A DNA stretch of 53,430 nt from CAYQEC01 sp964416425 (GCA_964416425.1 CAYQEC010000018.1:1-53430), one strand, 5' to 3'. Positions 9,555-18,332 are shown, counted from the first letter of the stretch. The notes: generated from the letters alone by a model not told the origin. Made by a program: numbers and translations.

Positions 9555-9620
9555 CTCGTCCCCCCTGGGCCTTCCTCTCGTCCCCCCTGGGACTTCCTCT
9601 CGTCCCCCCTGGGATCAGGG
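9555..9620 (+). repeat. Three tandem copies of a 22-bp unit
   Basis: CTCGTCCCCCCTGGG starts at 9555, 9577 and 9599, an exact 22-bp period, and the first two copies are followed by CCTTCCT or ACTTCCT. The third copy merges into the palindrome that opens the dispersed repeat at 9602. The array lies upstream of paaN. Confidence 0.85.
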
Positions 9621-9704
9621 GGGACCTGGCGAGGCGCCACCCTGCGGGTGGCGGAGTGAGCCGAGGGGGGTCGCGGTGAAGGACTACACGGTGACCCTCC
9701 CCGA
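9602..9704 (+). repeat. Dispersed palindromic repeat, copy A (truncated)
   Basis: It starts with a hairpin (arms GTCCCCCCTG 9602-9611 and CAGGGGGGAC 9616-9625), then an 8-bp hairpin (CGCCACCC/GGGTGGCG, 9635-9653), then the shared blocks GCCGAGGGGGGTCGCGGTG (9660-9678) and CGGTGACCCTCCCCGA (9689-9704). These blocks recur at 18.4-18.8 kb and 34.4-34.6 kb on the other strand. The terminal CCCTCCC palindrome of the other loci is missing here. It fills most of the 290-bp gap between paaN and phoU. Confidence 0.8.
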
Positions 9705-9774
9705 GGGAAGGCCGAGACTGCGGGCGCGGCCGAATGACGGCCGCGGGGAAGTGGTGTGGGCTACGCCCGCTGGG

Positions 9775-10497
9775 CTACTGCTCGTCGCGCATGGCGGCGT
9801 GGGTGTCGCCGGGGAACTCGGCGGTCACGATGAACGCGATGTTCTCACCGATGTTCACCGCATGGTCGGCGATGCGCTCCAGGAACCGACCCAGCCGGGA
9901 CAGCGCCACCGCCGTCTCGAGACCGATCGCGTCGCTCTCGAGCCCGACCTGTGTGTAGAGCCGCGACACGAGGTCGTCGACCACGTCATCCTCCCGATCC
10001 AGCCGCTCCCCCGCCGAGCTGTCGAGCTCCGCCAAGGCGTCGATGGAGCGGGCGAACAGGGAGCACGCCTCGTCGAGGATGCGGGCCAGCAGGCCGGTGA
10101 GCCGCGGCGAATCCGGCAACCCGTCGAGGTTCTCGACGATCTGGGCACAGTTCACCGCCAGGTCGCCGGACCGCTCGAGCTCGTAGAGGATGCGGGTGGT
10201 CGCCACCAGGAACCGCAGGTCGCGGGCCACCGGCTGCTGCCGGGCCAAAGTCTCGAAGCTGAGCGCCTCCAGGTGGGCGTAGGCCTTGTTGACCTCCTCG
10301 TCGGCCGCCCGCACCTCGTTGGCGACGTCGAGACGGTTCTCCAGAATCACCTCGCCGGCCCGGCGGGTGTTCTCCACCACCATCGACCCCATCCGCACCA
10401 TGCCGGCCCGGATCTCGTCGAGCGTCGCGGAGAAGCGGTGGCGGGCGTCGTCGTGCTTCCGAGGGCGCTCCTGCGAACTCATGTCATCAATCGTCAT
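9775..10497 (-). CDS. phoU: Phosphate-specific transport system accessory protein PhoU
   Basis: A 240-residue all-helical protein with the two PhoU repeats (each with an E-x-x-x-D metal-cluster pattern, for example ERSGDLAVNCAQIVENL and ERIADHAVNIGENIAF). PhoU couples the Pst transporter to the phosphate-sensing histidine kinase and represses the regulon when phosphate is plentiful. It is the last gene of the pstSCAB-phoU operon, 14 bp after pstB, which fits this role. An alternative ATG lies 15 nt downstream (MSSQERP); the first has GGGAGGAC upstream. Confidence 0.96.
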   Translation of the reverse strand: MTIDDMSSQERPRKHDDARHRFSATLDEIRAGMVRMGSMVVENTRRAGEVILENRLDVANEVRAADEEVNKAYAHLEALSFETLARQQPVARDLRFLVATTRILYELERSGDLAVNCAQIVENLDGLPDSPRLTGLLARILDEACSLFARSIDALAELDSSAGERLDREDDVVDDLVSRLYTQVGLESDAIGLETAVALSRLGRFLERIADHAVNIGENIAFIVTAEFPGDTHAAMRDEQ

Positions 10498-10511
10498 CGT
10501 GGTCGTCCTCC

Positions 10512-11453
10512 CTAGCCGAAGCGCCCGGTGATGTAACCCTCGGTCGCCGGATCACTCGGGTTGGTGAACAGTCTTCCCGTCTCGTCGAATTCTACGAGCT
10601 GACCCGTCCGCATCCCGTTCTCCTGCACGTCGACGTTGAAGAAGGCGGTGCGGTCACTCACCCGGGCCGCCTGCTGCATGTTGTGGGTCACGATGACGAT
10701 CGAGTAGTCCTCTTTCAGCTCGAACATCAGCTCCTCGATCCGCAACGTCGCAATCGGGTCGAGCGCCGAACACGGCTCGTCCATCAGCAGCACATCGGGA
10801 CTGGTGGCGATGGCCCGGGCGATGCAGAGCCGCTGCTGCTGGCCACCAGAGAGAGCAAAGGCCGAACCCTGCAGCTTGTCCTTCACCTCATCCCACAGCG
10901 CCGCCTTCTGCAGCGACTCCTCCACCATGTCGTCCATGCTGCCCTTGAACCCGCCGATCTTGGGCCCGAAGGCGATGTTCTCGTACACCGACTTCGGGAA
11001 CGGGTTCGGCTTCTGGAACACCATCCCGATGCGGCGCCGGATCTCGACCGGGTCGATGCCGGGGGCGTAGATGTCCTCGCCGTGGTAGCGAACCATGCCG
11101 GTGACCCGGGCGCCCGCGATCAGGTCGTTCATGCGGTTGAAGGAACGCAGCACGGTGGACTTGCCGCAGCCGGAAGGGCCGATGAGGGCCGTGATCTCCC
11201 GGGCGCGGATGTCGAGGTCGACCGGGTTCACCGCCCGGAAGTTCCCGTAGTAGACCTCCATTCCCTCGGTCGCCATCACCACCTCGGGAGCGGCGGCGCC
11301 GGGCGTCTCGGTGGCGCGCACCTCGACGTTGACACGAGAGGCGGATCGTCGCGATGCGACCCCGGGGGTCTGCGTCGGGACGGCGTCCGCTTGTGTCATG
11401 TTGGGTACCTCGTTCTCCGGCATCGTGCTCTCTTCCGCTCCGTCGGTCGTCAT
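10512..11453 (-). CDS. pstB: Phosphate ABC transporter ATP-binding protein PstB
   Basis: An ABC ATPase with Walker A GPSGCGKST, signature LSGGQQQR, Walker B VLLMDEPCSALD and the switch His in VTHNM. It powers phosphate import with PstC/PstA. The ATG at 11453 lies 2 nt after the pstA stop and gives 313 residues, about 55 more than usual, with a low-complexity Ser/Thr/Pro-rich extension. A shorter product from the internal MATEGMEVYYGNF would have the standard length, so the real start is uncertain. The ATPase assignment is not. Confidence 0.95.
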   Translation of the reverse strand: MTTDGAEESTMPENEVPNMTQADAVPTQTPGVASRRSASRVNVEVRATETPGAAAPEVVMATEGMEVYYGNFRAVNPVDLDIRAREITALIGPSGCGKSTVLRSFNRMNDLIAGARVTGMVRYHGEDIYAPGIDPVEIRRRIGMVFQKPNPFPKSVYENIAFGPKIGGFKGSMDDMVEESLQKAALWDEVKDKLQGSAFALSGGQQQRLCIARAIATSPDVLLMDEPCSALDPIATLRIEELMFELKEDYSIVIVTHNMQQAARVSDRTAFFNVDVQENGMRTGQLVEFDETGRLFTNPSDPATEGYITGRFG

Positions 11454-11455
11454 GG

Positions 11456-12367
11456 CTACCGCTCCAGCTCGGAGCTTCGGTTCACCGTGCGGGCAATGAT
11501 GGTGAGGATGAGGACCAGCAGCATCAGCTCGAGGGCCCCGGCCCAGGCCCGGGCCTGGGCGGCTTCGAACGGGCCACGGGCCTCGTTGTAGATGATGAGG
11601 GGCAGCGCCGACTGCGGAGCGTTGATCGGGTCGAGGACCAGGGCGAAAGCACCCAGGGCCGTCAGCAGCAGCGGGGCGGTCTCCCCGGCGGCCCGGCCCA
11701 CCGCCAGCATCGAGCCGGTGATGAGGCCGCTGGAGGCGGCGGGCAGCACGGTGCGGGTCACCACCTGCCAGCGCCGGGCCCCCAAGCCGTAGGCGGCGTT
11801 GCGGAGATCGTCCGGCACCAGCCGCAGCACCTCCTCGGAGGCGCGGGCCACGATCGGGAGCATGAGCAGGCTGAGCGCCAGCCCTCCGGCCACGGTGGAG
11901 AAGCCGATCGAGAAGCCGATCCGTCCCTGCACCAGCAGGGCGTAGATGTAGAGGCCGATGAAGATGGACGGCACCCCGGTCATGACGTCGGTGAAGAAGC
12001 GGATGATCGGGCTCAGCCGGCTGTCCTTGTACTCCACCACGAACGTGGCGGTGGCGATCCCGAGCGGCACCGCCACGATGACAGCGATCAGCAGCAGGTA
12101 GAGCGTCCCGAACAGGCCGTTGAGGTAGCCGCCCCCTTCGTTGCGCTGCGAGAACGGCTGGGTCGAGGTGAGGAAACTCCACGACATGGCGCCGATGCCC
12201 CGCAGGATCACCTGGTAGAGGATGAGGATGATCGGAATCAGGACCAGCGTCACCGCCAGCAGCAGCAGGCCGGTCATGAGGCGGTCCTTGCGCTTCCGCG
12301 CCGCCGCGTTGGGGGTGCGGGTGCGAAGGCCGGGGCGGGCTGTGGGGGAGGCGGTGGCGAAGCTCAT
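11456..12367 (-). CDS. pstA: Phosphate ABC transporter permease PstA
   Basis: A 303-residue permease with six membrane helices and the cytoplasmic EAA loop (NAAYGLGARRWQVVTRTVLPAA split across residues about 200-225) that contacts PstB. It pairs with PstC to form the phosphate channel. The ATG at 12367 overlaps the pstC stop by 4 bp (ATGA), indicating translational coupling. The Arg/Lys-rich first 30 residues precede the first helix (LMTGLLLLAVTLVLIPIILIL). Confidence 0.96.
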   Translation of the reverse strand: MSFATASPTARPGLRTRTPNAAARKRKDRLMTGLLLLAVTLVLIPIILILYQVILRGIGAMSWSFLTSTQPFSQRNEGGGYLNGLFGTLYLLLIAVIVAVPLGIATATFVVEYKDSRLSPIIRFFTDVMTGVPSIFIGLYIYALLVQGRIGFSIGFSTVAGGLALSLLMLPIVARASEEVLRLVPDDLRNAAYGLGARRWQVVTRTVLPAASSGLITGSMLAVGRAAGETAPLLLTALGAFALVLDPINAPQSALPLIIYNEARGPFEAAQARAWAGALELMLLVLILTIIARTVNRSSELER

Positions 12368-13362
12368 ACGGCGGCGTCTCCCGTGACGTGCCCGCCGGTC
12401 AGGAGCACGATGCCGCGGGCGACCATGTTGACGATGATGGTGATGACGAACAGGACCACGCCGACTCCAATGAGGGCCTTGACGTTCTCGGGGGCCGCCT
12501 CCTGGAACGTCACGGCGATGATTCCGGCCATCGACTGGCCTCCCTTGAAGATGCTGTCGCCGATCTGCTTGGAACCGCCGATCAGCATGGCGACGGCGAT
12601 GGTCTCCCCCAGCGCCCGGCCCAGGCCGAGCATGGTGGCGCCGATCATGCCGGGGCGGGCCCGGGGCAACACCACCGAGCGCATCATCTCCCATCGGGTG
12701 GCGCCGAGGGCGTAGGCGGCGGCGATCTCGCTCGGCGGCGTCTTCGCCATCACCTCCCGTGTCACCGCGGTGATGATGGGGATGATCATGATGGCGAGCA
12801 CCACGCCGGCGGAGAAGTAGTTGTAGGTGATGACGGGGGGTGCCAGGAACGGGATGAACCCACCGAGCGTGTCGGCAACGAGATTCATGGTGGGGCGCAA
12901 CACGGTCGGGACGAAGAAGAGCAGTCCCCACAGGCCGTACACGACGCTGGGAACCGCCGCCAGCAGCTCGATGGCGTAGGTGAGCGGGTTGCGAACCCTG
13001 CGTTGCGCCACCTGAGTCAGGTAGAGAGCGGTGCCGACCGAGAGAGGGACCGCGATCACCAAGGCGATACCGGCGGTGACCAGGGTGCCGATGATGAACG
13101 CCAGGGCGCCGTACTGGCCCGTCACCTCGGTGCGGGACACCCCGGGATCCCAGGTGCTGCTCGTGATGAAGCCCAGGCCTTCGTGGCGGAAGACCGGCCA
13201 GGCGTCGATGACGGTGAAGAGCAGCATCGTGCCCAGGATGAGCAGCACACTGGTGCCGGCGAAGGCGAGGCCCCGGCGGAACCACTTGTCCGCCACCGAC
13301 TTGCTCCCCGCCAGCGGGGGACGCCTCGGAGCACCGGAATGGGTGTCGGTCGTGGTGGTCAT
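12364..13362 (-). CDS. pstC: Phosphate ABC transporter permease PstC
   Basis: A 332-residue permease with the six-helix core, a large periplasmic loop after the first helix (FRHEGLGFITSSTWDPG) typical of PstC, and the EAA loop AAAYALGATRWEMMRSVVLP. It follows pstS after 100 bp that contain a strong hairpin, and overlaps pstA by 4 bp. With PstA it moves phosphate delivered by PstS across the membrane. Confidence 0.96.
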   Translation of the reverse strand: MTTTTDTHSGAPRRPPLAGSKSVADKWFRRGLAFAGTSVLLILGTMLLFTVIDAWPVFRHEGLGFITSSTWDPGVSRTEVTGQYGALAFIIGTLVTAGIALVIAVPLSVGTALYLTQVAQRRVRNPLTYAIELLAAVPSVVYGLWGLLFFVPTVLRPTMNLVADTLGGFIPFLAPPVITYNYFSAGVVLAIMIIPIITAVTREVMAKTPPSEIAAAYALGATRWEMMRSVVLPRARPGMIGATMLGLGRALGETIAVAMLIGGSKQIGDSIFKGGQSMAGIIAVTFQEAAPENVKALIGVGVVLFVITIIVNMVARGIVLLTGGHVTGDAAV

Positions 13363-13400
13363 CGGTCCTCTCTGTGCGGCGGTGCCGGTGTGTGAGGTTG

Positions 13401-13427
13401 TGCGGGTCCCGGAACCCGGGACCCGCA
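13401..13427 (-). terminator. Perfect 12-bp hairpin between pstS and pstC
   Basis: Arms TGCGGGTCCCGG (13401-13412) and CCGGGACCCGCA (13416-13427) flank a 3-nt loop. No T-tract follows on either strand, so full intrinsic termination is unlikely. Placed just after pstS in the operon, it could act as a partial terminator or mRNA-stabilising structure that lets the binding protein be made in excess over the permeases; that function is inference. Confidence 0.6.
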
Positions 13428-13462
13428 GAACCTAGCTCTTCGCCCCAGCTGGAACGAGGCGA

Positions 13463-14578
13463 TCAGCCTTCCGAGTTGATCAGGTCGACCTTGGCGAGTG
13501 CCTTGGCCTCGAGCGAAGCCGGCAGCGGCGAGTACAGCAGCTCCTCGGCGAGTGAATCACCCTGGGTGAGATCCCACGTGATCCAGTCCTTGAGGACGGC
13601 TGAGACGTTCTCGTCGTATCCGCACTGCCACAGGAGCAGCCAGGTCGCCCCGGCGATCGGGTAGCCCTCACCGCCGACGCCCAGGATGTTGAACCGCAGG
13701 TCGTCGGGGATCGTGATCCCGTCGGCGGCAGCAGCGGTGGACTCCAGAGTCGGGGTGACGGCGTTGCCGTCGGCGTTGATCATGTCGGCAACCGGGATCC
13801 CGGTCTCGATGGCGTAGGAGAGCTCGATGTAGCCGATGGCGCCCGGGTTCTGCTGAATCTGGGCCGCCACGCCGTCGTTCTTGTCACCACCGACCGAGTT
13901 CGGCGCGGGCCAGTCGATCTCCTTGCCGGCGCCCGGGCCGTTGGCCCATTCGTCGGAGACGTCTGACAGGTAGGTGGTGAAGATGCTCGTCGTGCCGGAA
14001 CCGTCGAGGCGGTGCGCCACGATGATCGGCTCGTCCGGAAGGTCCATACCCGGGTTGAGTGCGGTGATGGCGGCGTCGTTCCACGTGTCGACGTTGCCGA
14101 AGAAGATGTCCACCAACGTCGGCCCGTCGAGGGTCAGCGAGTCGACCCCGTCCAGGTTGTAGCCCAGCGCGACTGCTCCGAACACGGTTGGGATGTGAAT
14201 GGCCGCGCAGCCGCGGGCATCTGCGGCCGCCGCCAGGTCCTCATCGGAGAGGAAGGCGTCGGAGGCGCCGAAGTCGGTCTGCTGACCGATGAACTGCTCG
14301 ACGCCGCCTCCGGAGCCGATCGATTGGTAGTTGATCGACACGTCGGGTTGCACGTTGGAGGTGTACTCACCGATCCACTCCAGGTAGATCGGAGCCGGGA
14401 ACGAAGCACCGGCGCCGAGGAGATGGGCCGAGAGGGCCATTGATGCCTCGGTCGTCGTCATGTCGTCCGAGGCGCCGCCCTGGGTCGTGGTGGTGTCTTC
14501 GCTGTCAGAGCCGCAGGCGGCGGCCAGCAGCGCCAGCACCAGGAGTAGCACCACGAAGGATCTCTTCGTCGTCTTCAT
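13463..14578 (-). CDS. pstS: Phosphate-binding lipoprotein PstS
   Basis: A 371-residue extracytoplasmic binding protein. The lipoprotein signal ends at LLAAACGS, giving an acylated Cys near residue 22, followed by a Thr/Ser-rich linker. Phosphate-site signatures are GAGASFPAPIYLEWI and the SGTTSIFTTYL helix. The ATG at 14578 is preceded by GAGAGAAGGAAG. A four-unit PHO box and a TACGTT -10 lie upstream, so it should be induced by phosphate starvation. It heads the operon pstS-pstC-pstA-pstB-phoU. Confidence 0.97.
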   Translation of the reverse strand: MKTTKRSFVVLLLVLALLAAACGSDSEDTTTTQGGASDDMTTTEASMALSAHLLGAGASFPAPIYLEWIGEYTSNVQPDVSINYQSIGSGGGVEQFIGQQTDFGASDAFLSDEDLAAAADARGCAAIHIPTVFGAVALGYNLDGVDSLTLDGPTLVDIFFGNVDTWNDAAITALNPGMDLPDEPIIVAHRLDGSGTTSIFTTYLSDVSDEWANGPGAGKEIDWPAPNSVGGDKNDGVAAQIQQNPGAIGYIELSYAIETGIPVADMINADGNAVTPTLESTAAAADGITIPDDLRFNILGVGGEGYPIAGATWLLLWQCGYDENVSAVLKDWITWDLTQGDSLAEELLYSPLPASLEAKALAKVDLINSEG

Positions 14579-14653
14579 AGAGGTGGGCTTCCTTCTCTCG
14601 CGTATTCGCTTCGCCGGGCTGACGCCCACGGCATCAGGTCCCTTCGCCCCAGC

Positions 14654-14659
14654 AACGTA
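14654..14659 (-). promoter_or_regulatory. Putative -10 of the pstS promoter
   Basis: TACGTT on the minus strand lies 9 nt beyond the end of the PHO-box array (14669). This is the usual spacing for PhoB/PhoP-activated promoters, in which the box replaces the -35. Confidence 0.4.
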
Positions 14660-14668
14660 CGAAAGCGA

Positions 14669-14712
14669 CGTGACCCGGATGAGGACCCAACGTGAACTCG
14701 GGGTGAATTCTC
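14669..14712 (-). promoter_or_regulatory. PHO-box array 1 (four 11-bp units) upstream of pstS
   Basis: On the plus strand the units begin CGTGACC (14669), TGAGGAC (14680), CGTGAAC (14691) and GGTGAAT (14702), exactly 11 bp apart. Read toward pstS they become ATTCACC and GTTCACG, close to the actinobacterial PHO-box half-site GTTCACC. The likely binder is the response regulator encoded at 16258. Confidence 0.8.
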
Positions 14713-14972
14713 CCCAGGGGACCCACAACGGTTCCCCCGGATGGGCATCGTCGCCGCGGTTGCCGGAAATGGGCACCGGGCGGGTCTCCTCCCGGACGGC
14801 GACGAACGGCGTTGCTGCGTCGTGGGGGAGGAGGCCGGCCGGGTCGGTGGTGTGGTACCGACCCGGCCGGCATCGGAGGACTTTCCCTGTCACTCCCGAC
14901 CACAAACCCTGGGGTTCGCTGGCCGTCCGACCGGAGCTTCGATCCTGTCGTACCCGCAACATAAGCCCCCGA
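14713..14972. other. Non-coding spacer between the two PHO-box arrays, with a 15-bp perfect hairpin
   Basis: No convincing gene lies in these 260 bp. The main structure is an inverted repeat with arms 14834-14848 (GCCGGCCGGGTCGGT) and 14857-14871, loop 8 nt. CTCCTCCC/GGGAGGAG segments near 14788 and 14826 could add an outer stem. It may be an untranscribed spacer, a transcription block between the divergent promoters, or a small RNA. Confidence 0.5.
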
Positions 14973-15016
14973 GGTGACCGGGGGCAGGACCCGAGGTGAA
15001 CTCCAGGTGAATTCTC
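14973..15016 (+). promoter_or_regulatory. PHO-box array 2 (four 11-bp units) upstream of phoR
   Basis: Units begin GGTGACC (14973), GCAGGAC (14984), GGTGAAC (14995) and GGTGAAT (15006), exactly 11 bp apart. They match array 1 unit for unit (35 of 44 bases) and in the same physical orientation. The array ends next to where a -35 would be for the TATAGT at 15040, which suggests autoregulation of the two-component genes. Confidence 0.8.
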
Positions 15017-15039
15017 CCGAAGCCCGGAGAAACCGTTCC

Positions 15040-15045
15040 TATAGT
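15040..15045 (+). promoter_or_regulatory. -10 element of the phoR promoter, likely leaderless
   Basis: TATAGT lies 8 nt before the ATG at 15054. No Shine-Dalgarno sequence is present, so the transcript probably begins at or just before the start codon. Confidence 0.6.
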
Positions 15046-15053
15046 CCGGTTTG

Positions 15054-16256
<1,203 letters not shown>

Positions 16257-16257
16257 C

Positions 16258-16929
16258 GTGCTCAACGTGCTCATCGTCGAGGACGAACCGTCCTACGTGG
16301 AGGCCCTCCAGGTGACGCTCGAGGTGGAGGGCTTCCACGTCTTCGCCGCCCTCGACGGCCGCGCCGCCCTCGTTCAGTTCCGGTCGTCCCGCCCCGACGT
16401 GGTGCTGCTCGACCTGATGCTGCCCGGCCTCAGCGGCCTCGACGTGCTGCGCCGCATCCGGGCCGAGTCGGAAACGCCGGTGATCGTCGTGTCCGCCAAG
16501 GACACCGAATCCGACATCGTCACCGCCCTCGAACTCGGCGCCGACGACTACCTCACCAAGCCGTACTCGGCCCGGGAGCTGGTGGCCCGCATCCGGGCAA
16601 CGATGCGCCGGGGCGCCGCCGCCGAGGAGGACGAGACCGTGCTCACCGCCGGCAACGCCGTGCTCGATCCCGGCCGCTACGCCCTGCGACTGGAAGACAC
16701 CCCGTTCGACCTCCCCAAGAAGGAGTTCGAGCTGATGCACCTCCTGATGGAACGGGCCGGCCGGGTGGTGCCCCGTGGGGTGCTGCTGGAGGAGATCTGG
16801 GGCACCTACTGGGAAGACTCGAAGACACTCGACCAGCACATCCGCCGCCTCCGCCGCAAGCTGGAGCAGGTGGGGGGATCCCCTCGCATCACCACGGTGC
16901 GCGGCGTCGGCTACCGGCTCGATCCGTGA
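16258..16929 (+). CDS. phoB: PhoB/RegX3-type winged-helix response regulator
   Basis: A 223-residue OmpR-family regulator starting at GTG 16258 with GGAGGG upstream, 1 nt after the kinase stop. The receiver has phosphoacceptor Asp52 (LLDLMLPG), a conserved Thr/Ser switch (VIVVSAKD) and Lys101 (LTKPY). The C-terminal winged helix ends with DQHIRRLRRKLE and TVRGVGYRLDP. It should bind the GTTCACC-type direct repeats found upstream of pstS and phoR. The name could equally be regX3 or phoP in actinobacterial usage. Confidence 0.93.
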   Translation: MLNVLIVEDEPSYVEALQVTLEVEGFHVFAALDGRAALVQFRSSRPDVVLLDLMLPGLSGLDVLRRIRAESETPVIVVSAKDTESDIVTALELGADDYLTKPYSARELVARIRATMRRGAAAEEDETVLTAGNAVLDPGRYALRLEDTPFDLPKKEFELMHLLMERAGRVVPRGVLLEEIWGTYWEDSKTLDQHIRRLRRKLEQVGGSPRITTVRGVGYRLDP

Positions 16930-17513
16930 CCGAGCGCGACACCCTCGCGTCGCTGGTCGCCGACCCCCGTCCCTTCCTCGACGTCCCCGATCCCCTGCTG
17001 CGGCGGCTGGCGGCGTCGGCCTGCGTCAACCGCGGCGACGACGCCACCCGGGAACGCCTGGAGGGGATGCTGCGGGACGATCCCGTCGCGGCGGTGCGAC
17101 GGGAATGCGCCGAGACCCTCGGGTCCCTCGCGGCCGCCGCCTCGTTGGGCGCGCTGGTGGCGGCGATCGACGACCCCGAGGTGGGCGTGCGAGAAGCCGC
17201 CGTCACCGCCCTCGGCGAGATCGCCGATCCGGTGGTGGTGCCCCGCCTCTTGGAGCTGGCGGCCGGCGACGACGACGTGCTGATCCGCGAGGCGGCGGTG
17301 GCGGCGGCGGGCGCCGTCGGCGACGAGGCGGCGCTACCGACGCTGCTGGAGCTGGTGACGTCGGGGCCGCCCCAAGTGCGGCGCCGCTGCGTGGTGGCGC
17401 TGTCGGTGTTCGACGGCCCCGACGTCGAGGAGGCGATCCAGGCCGCCACCGGCGATCGCAACCCGATGGTGCGGGAGGCGGCCCTCATGGTGACCGGCGG
17501 CCGCAGCGAGTAG
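16926..17513 (+). CDS. HEAT-repeat protein
   Basis: A 195-residue protein built of about five HEAT-like helical repeats (for example PVAAVRRECAETLGSL, EVGVREAAVTALGEI, DVLIREAAVAAAGAV). It begins at a GTG that overlaps the response-regulator stop (GTGA), so it is translationally coupled to the phosphate two-component genes. HEAT repeats are protein-binding scaffolds; no catalytic motif, signal peptide or membrane helix is visible. Its partner is unknown. The position suggests a role linked to phosphate signalling, but that is only inference from context. Confidence 0.85.
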   Translation: MTERDTLASLVADPRPFLDVPDPLLRRLAASACVNRGDDATRERLEGMLRDDPVAAVRRECAETLGSLAAAASLGALVAAIDDPEVGVREAAVTALGEIADPVVVPRLLELAAGDDDVLIREAAVAAAGAVGDEAALPTLLELVTSGPPQVRRRCVVALSVFDGPDVEEAIQAATGDRNPMVREAALMVTGGRSE

Positions 17514-17519
17514 GGCGCC

Positions 17520-18332
17520 TCAGACGGGCGACCGCCGTCGAGCCTCGATCAGGTTGCGGCAGCGGGCTTCCTGACGTCGGGTCACCGACCGCACCACCGG
17601 GAGGGCCATGAGCATCGTCGCCGCCATCAGGACGTCACCTGCGATCCACCAGCCGACGACGGTCGGCGCTCCCTCCAGCGTCGAGTCGTCGATCTGGCCC
17701 GCGATGTTGGAGACGCCGGCGAGGGCGATCACCCACGTGAGCCACCATACGGTGATGATCGGTGGCGCCGCGTCCGAGCTGGGAGGCGGCGCGTCCAGCG
17801 CCGGGGCGCTCTTCGCCCAGGCGTCCCGGATGAGGGAGAAGGGGCGGACCAGGTTGAGGAACGGCACGAACCATCCCCCGATCACCCATCCCTGCTTGTA
17901 CTTCCGCTCCCTCGCGAGGTGGGGGAGGTTGACGTAGACCCGGTAGAGCCAGACGATCATCATCACGATGGTGAGCAGATAGAGCACCAGCCGATAGGTG
18001 GCGAGGAGCTGGACACGCGCCTCGAGGTCGAGGGCCTCTTGCGTCGTCCCGCGGTAGGTGCCGGCGAGAAGCTCGCCGAGGAGGTTCCGGTAGGACACGT
18101 TGTTGACGGCGCCGACCACTCCCACGACGGCCACTCCTGTCAGAACGAACTGGAGGAACAGCGTCACGCCCCGCAGATCACGGAACGAGGACGGATCGGC
18201 GCCCTCCAGCAACGACGGCGCAACCGGAGACGACCCCTCAGGCCGCCCGCCCCGCACCGCCCCGCAGTACGGACACACCATGAGCACGGCGCCGAAGGAC
18301 TGGCCACAGTTCGGACACTCGACCACGGACAT
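17520..18332 (-). CDS. DUF4328 membrane protein with N-terminal zinc ribbon
   Basis: A 270-residue protein. The first 30 residues hold two CxxC knuckles (CPNCGQSF and CPYCGAVRG), a zinc-ribbon pattern. Four membrane segments follow, with the DUF4328 signature GWVIGGWFVPFLNLVRPFSLIRD between the second and third. ATG 18332 is chosen over the adjacent GTG 18335 because GAGGAGG then has 5-nt spacing. The function is unknown. It is convergent with the HEAT-repeat gene, and repeat DNA fills the gap behind its start. Confidence 0.85.
   Translation of the reverse strand: MSVVECPNCGQSFGAVLMVCPYCGAVRGGRPEGSSPVAPSLLEGADPSSFRDLRGVTLFLQFVLTGVAVVGVVGAVNNVSYRNLLGELLAGTYRGTTQEALDLEARVQLLATYRLVLYLLTIVMMIVWLYRVYVNLPHLARERKYKQGWVIGGWFVPFLNLVRPFSLIRDAWAKSAPALDAPPPSSDAAPPIITVWWLTWVIALAGVSNIAGQIDDSTLEGAPTVVGWWIAGDVLMAATMLMALPVVRSVTRRQEARCRNLIEARRRSPV

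Noticed and set aside
9485..9640. A longer PaaN start 52 residues upstream
   Set aside because: The extension lies in repeat DNA, is Arg/Gly-rich, and PaaN homologues begin near the LFAKHEGTL segment encoded from 9484.
14669..14760. A c-di-AMP (ydaO-type) riboswitch suggested by GGGGTGAATTC and GGGGGAACC segments
   Set aside because: The GGTGAAT block is the fourth unit of an 11-bp PHO-box array and recurs with the same phasing at 15006; the remaining conserved riboswitch core was not found.
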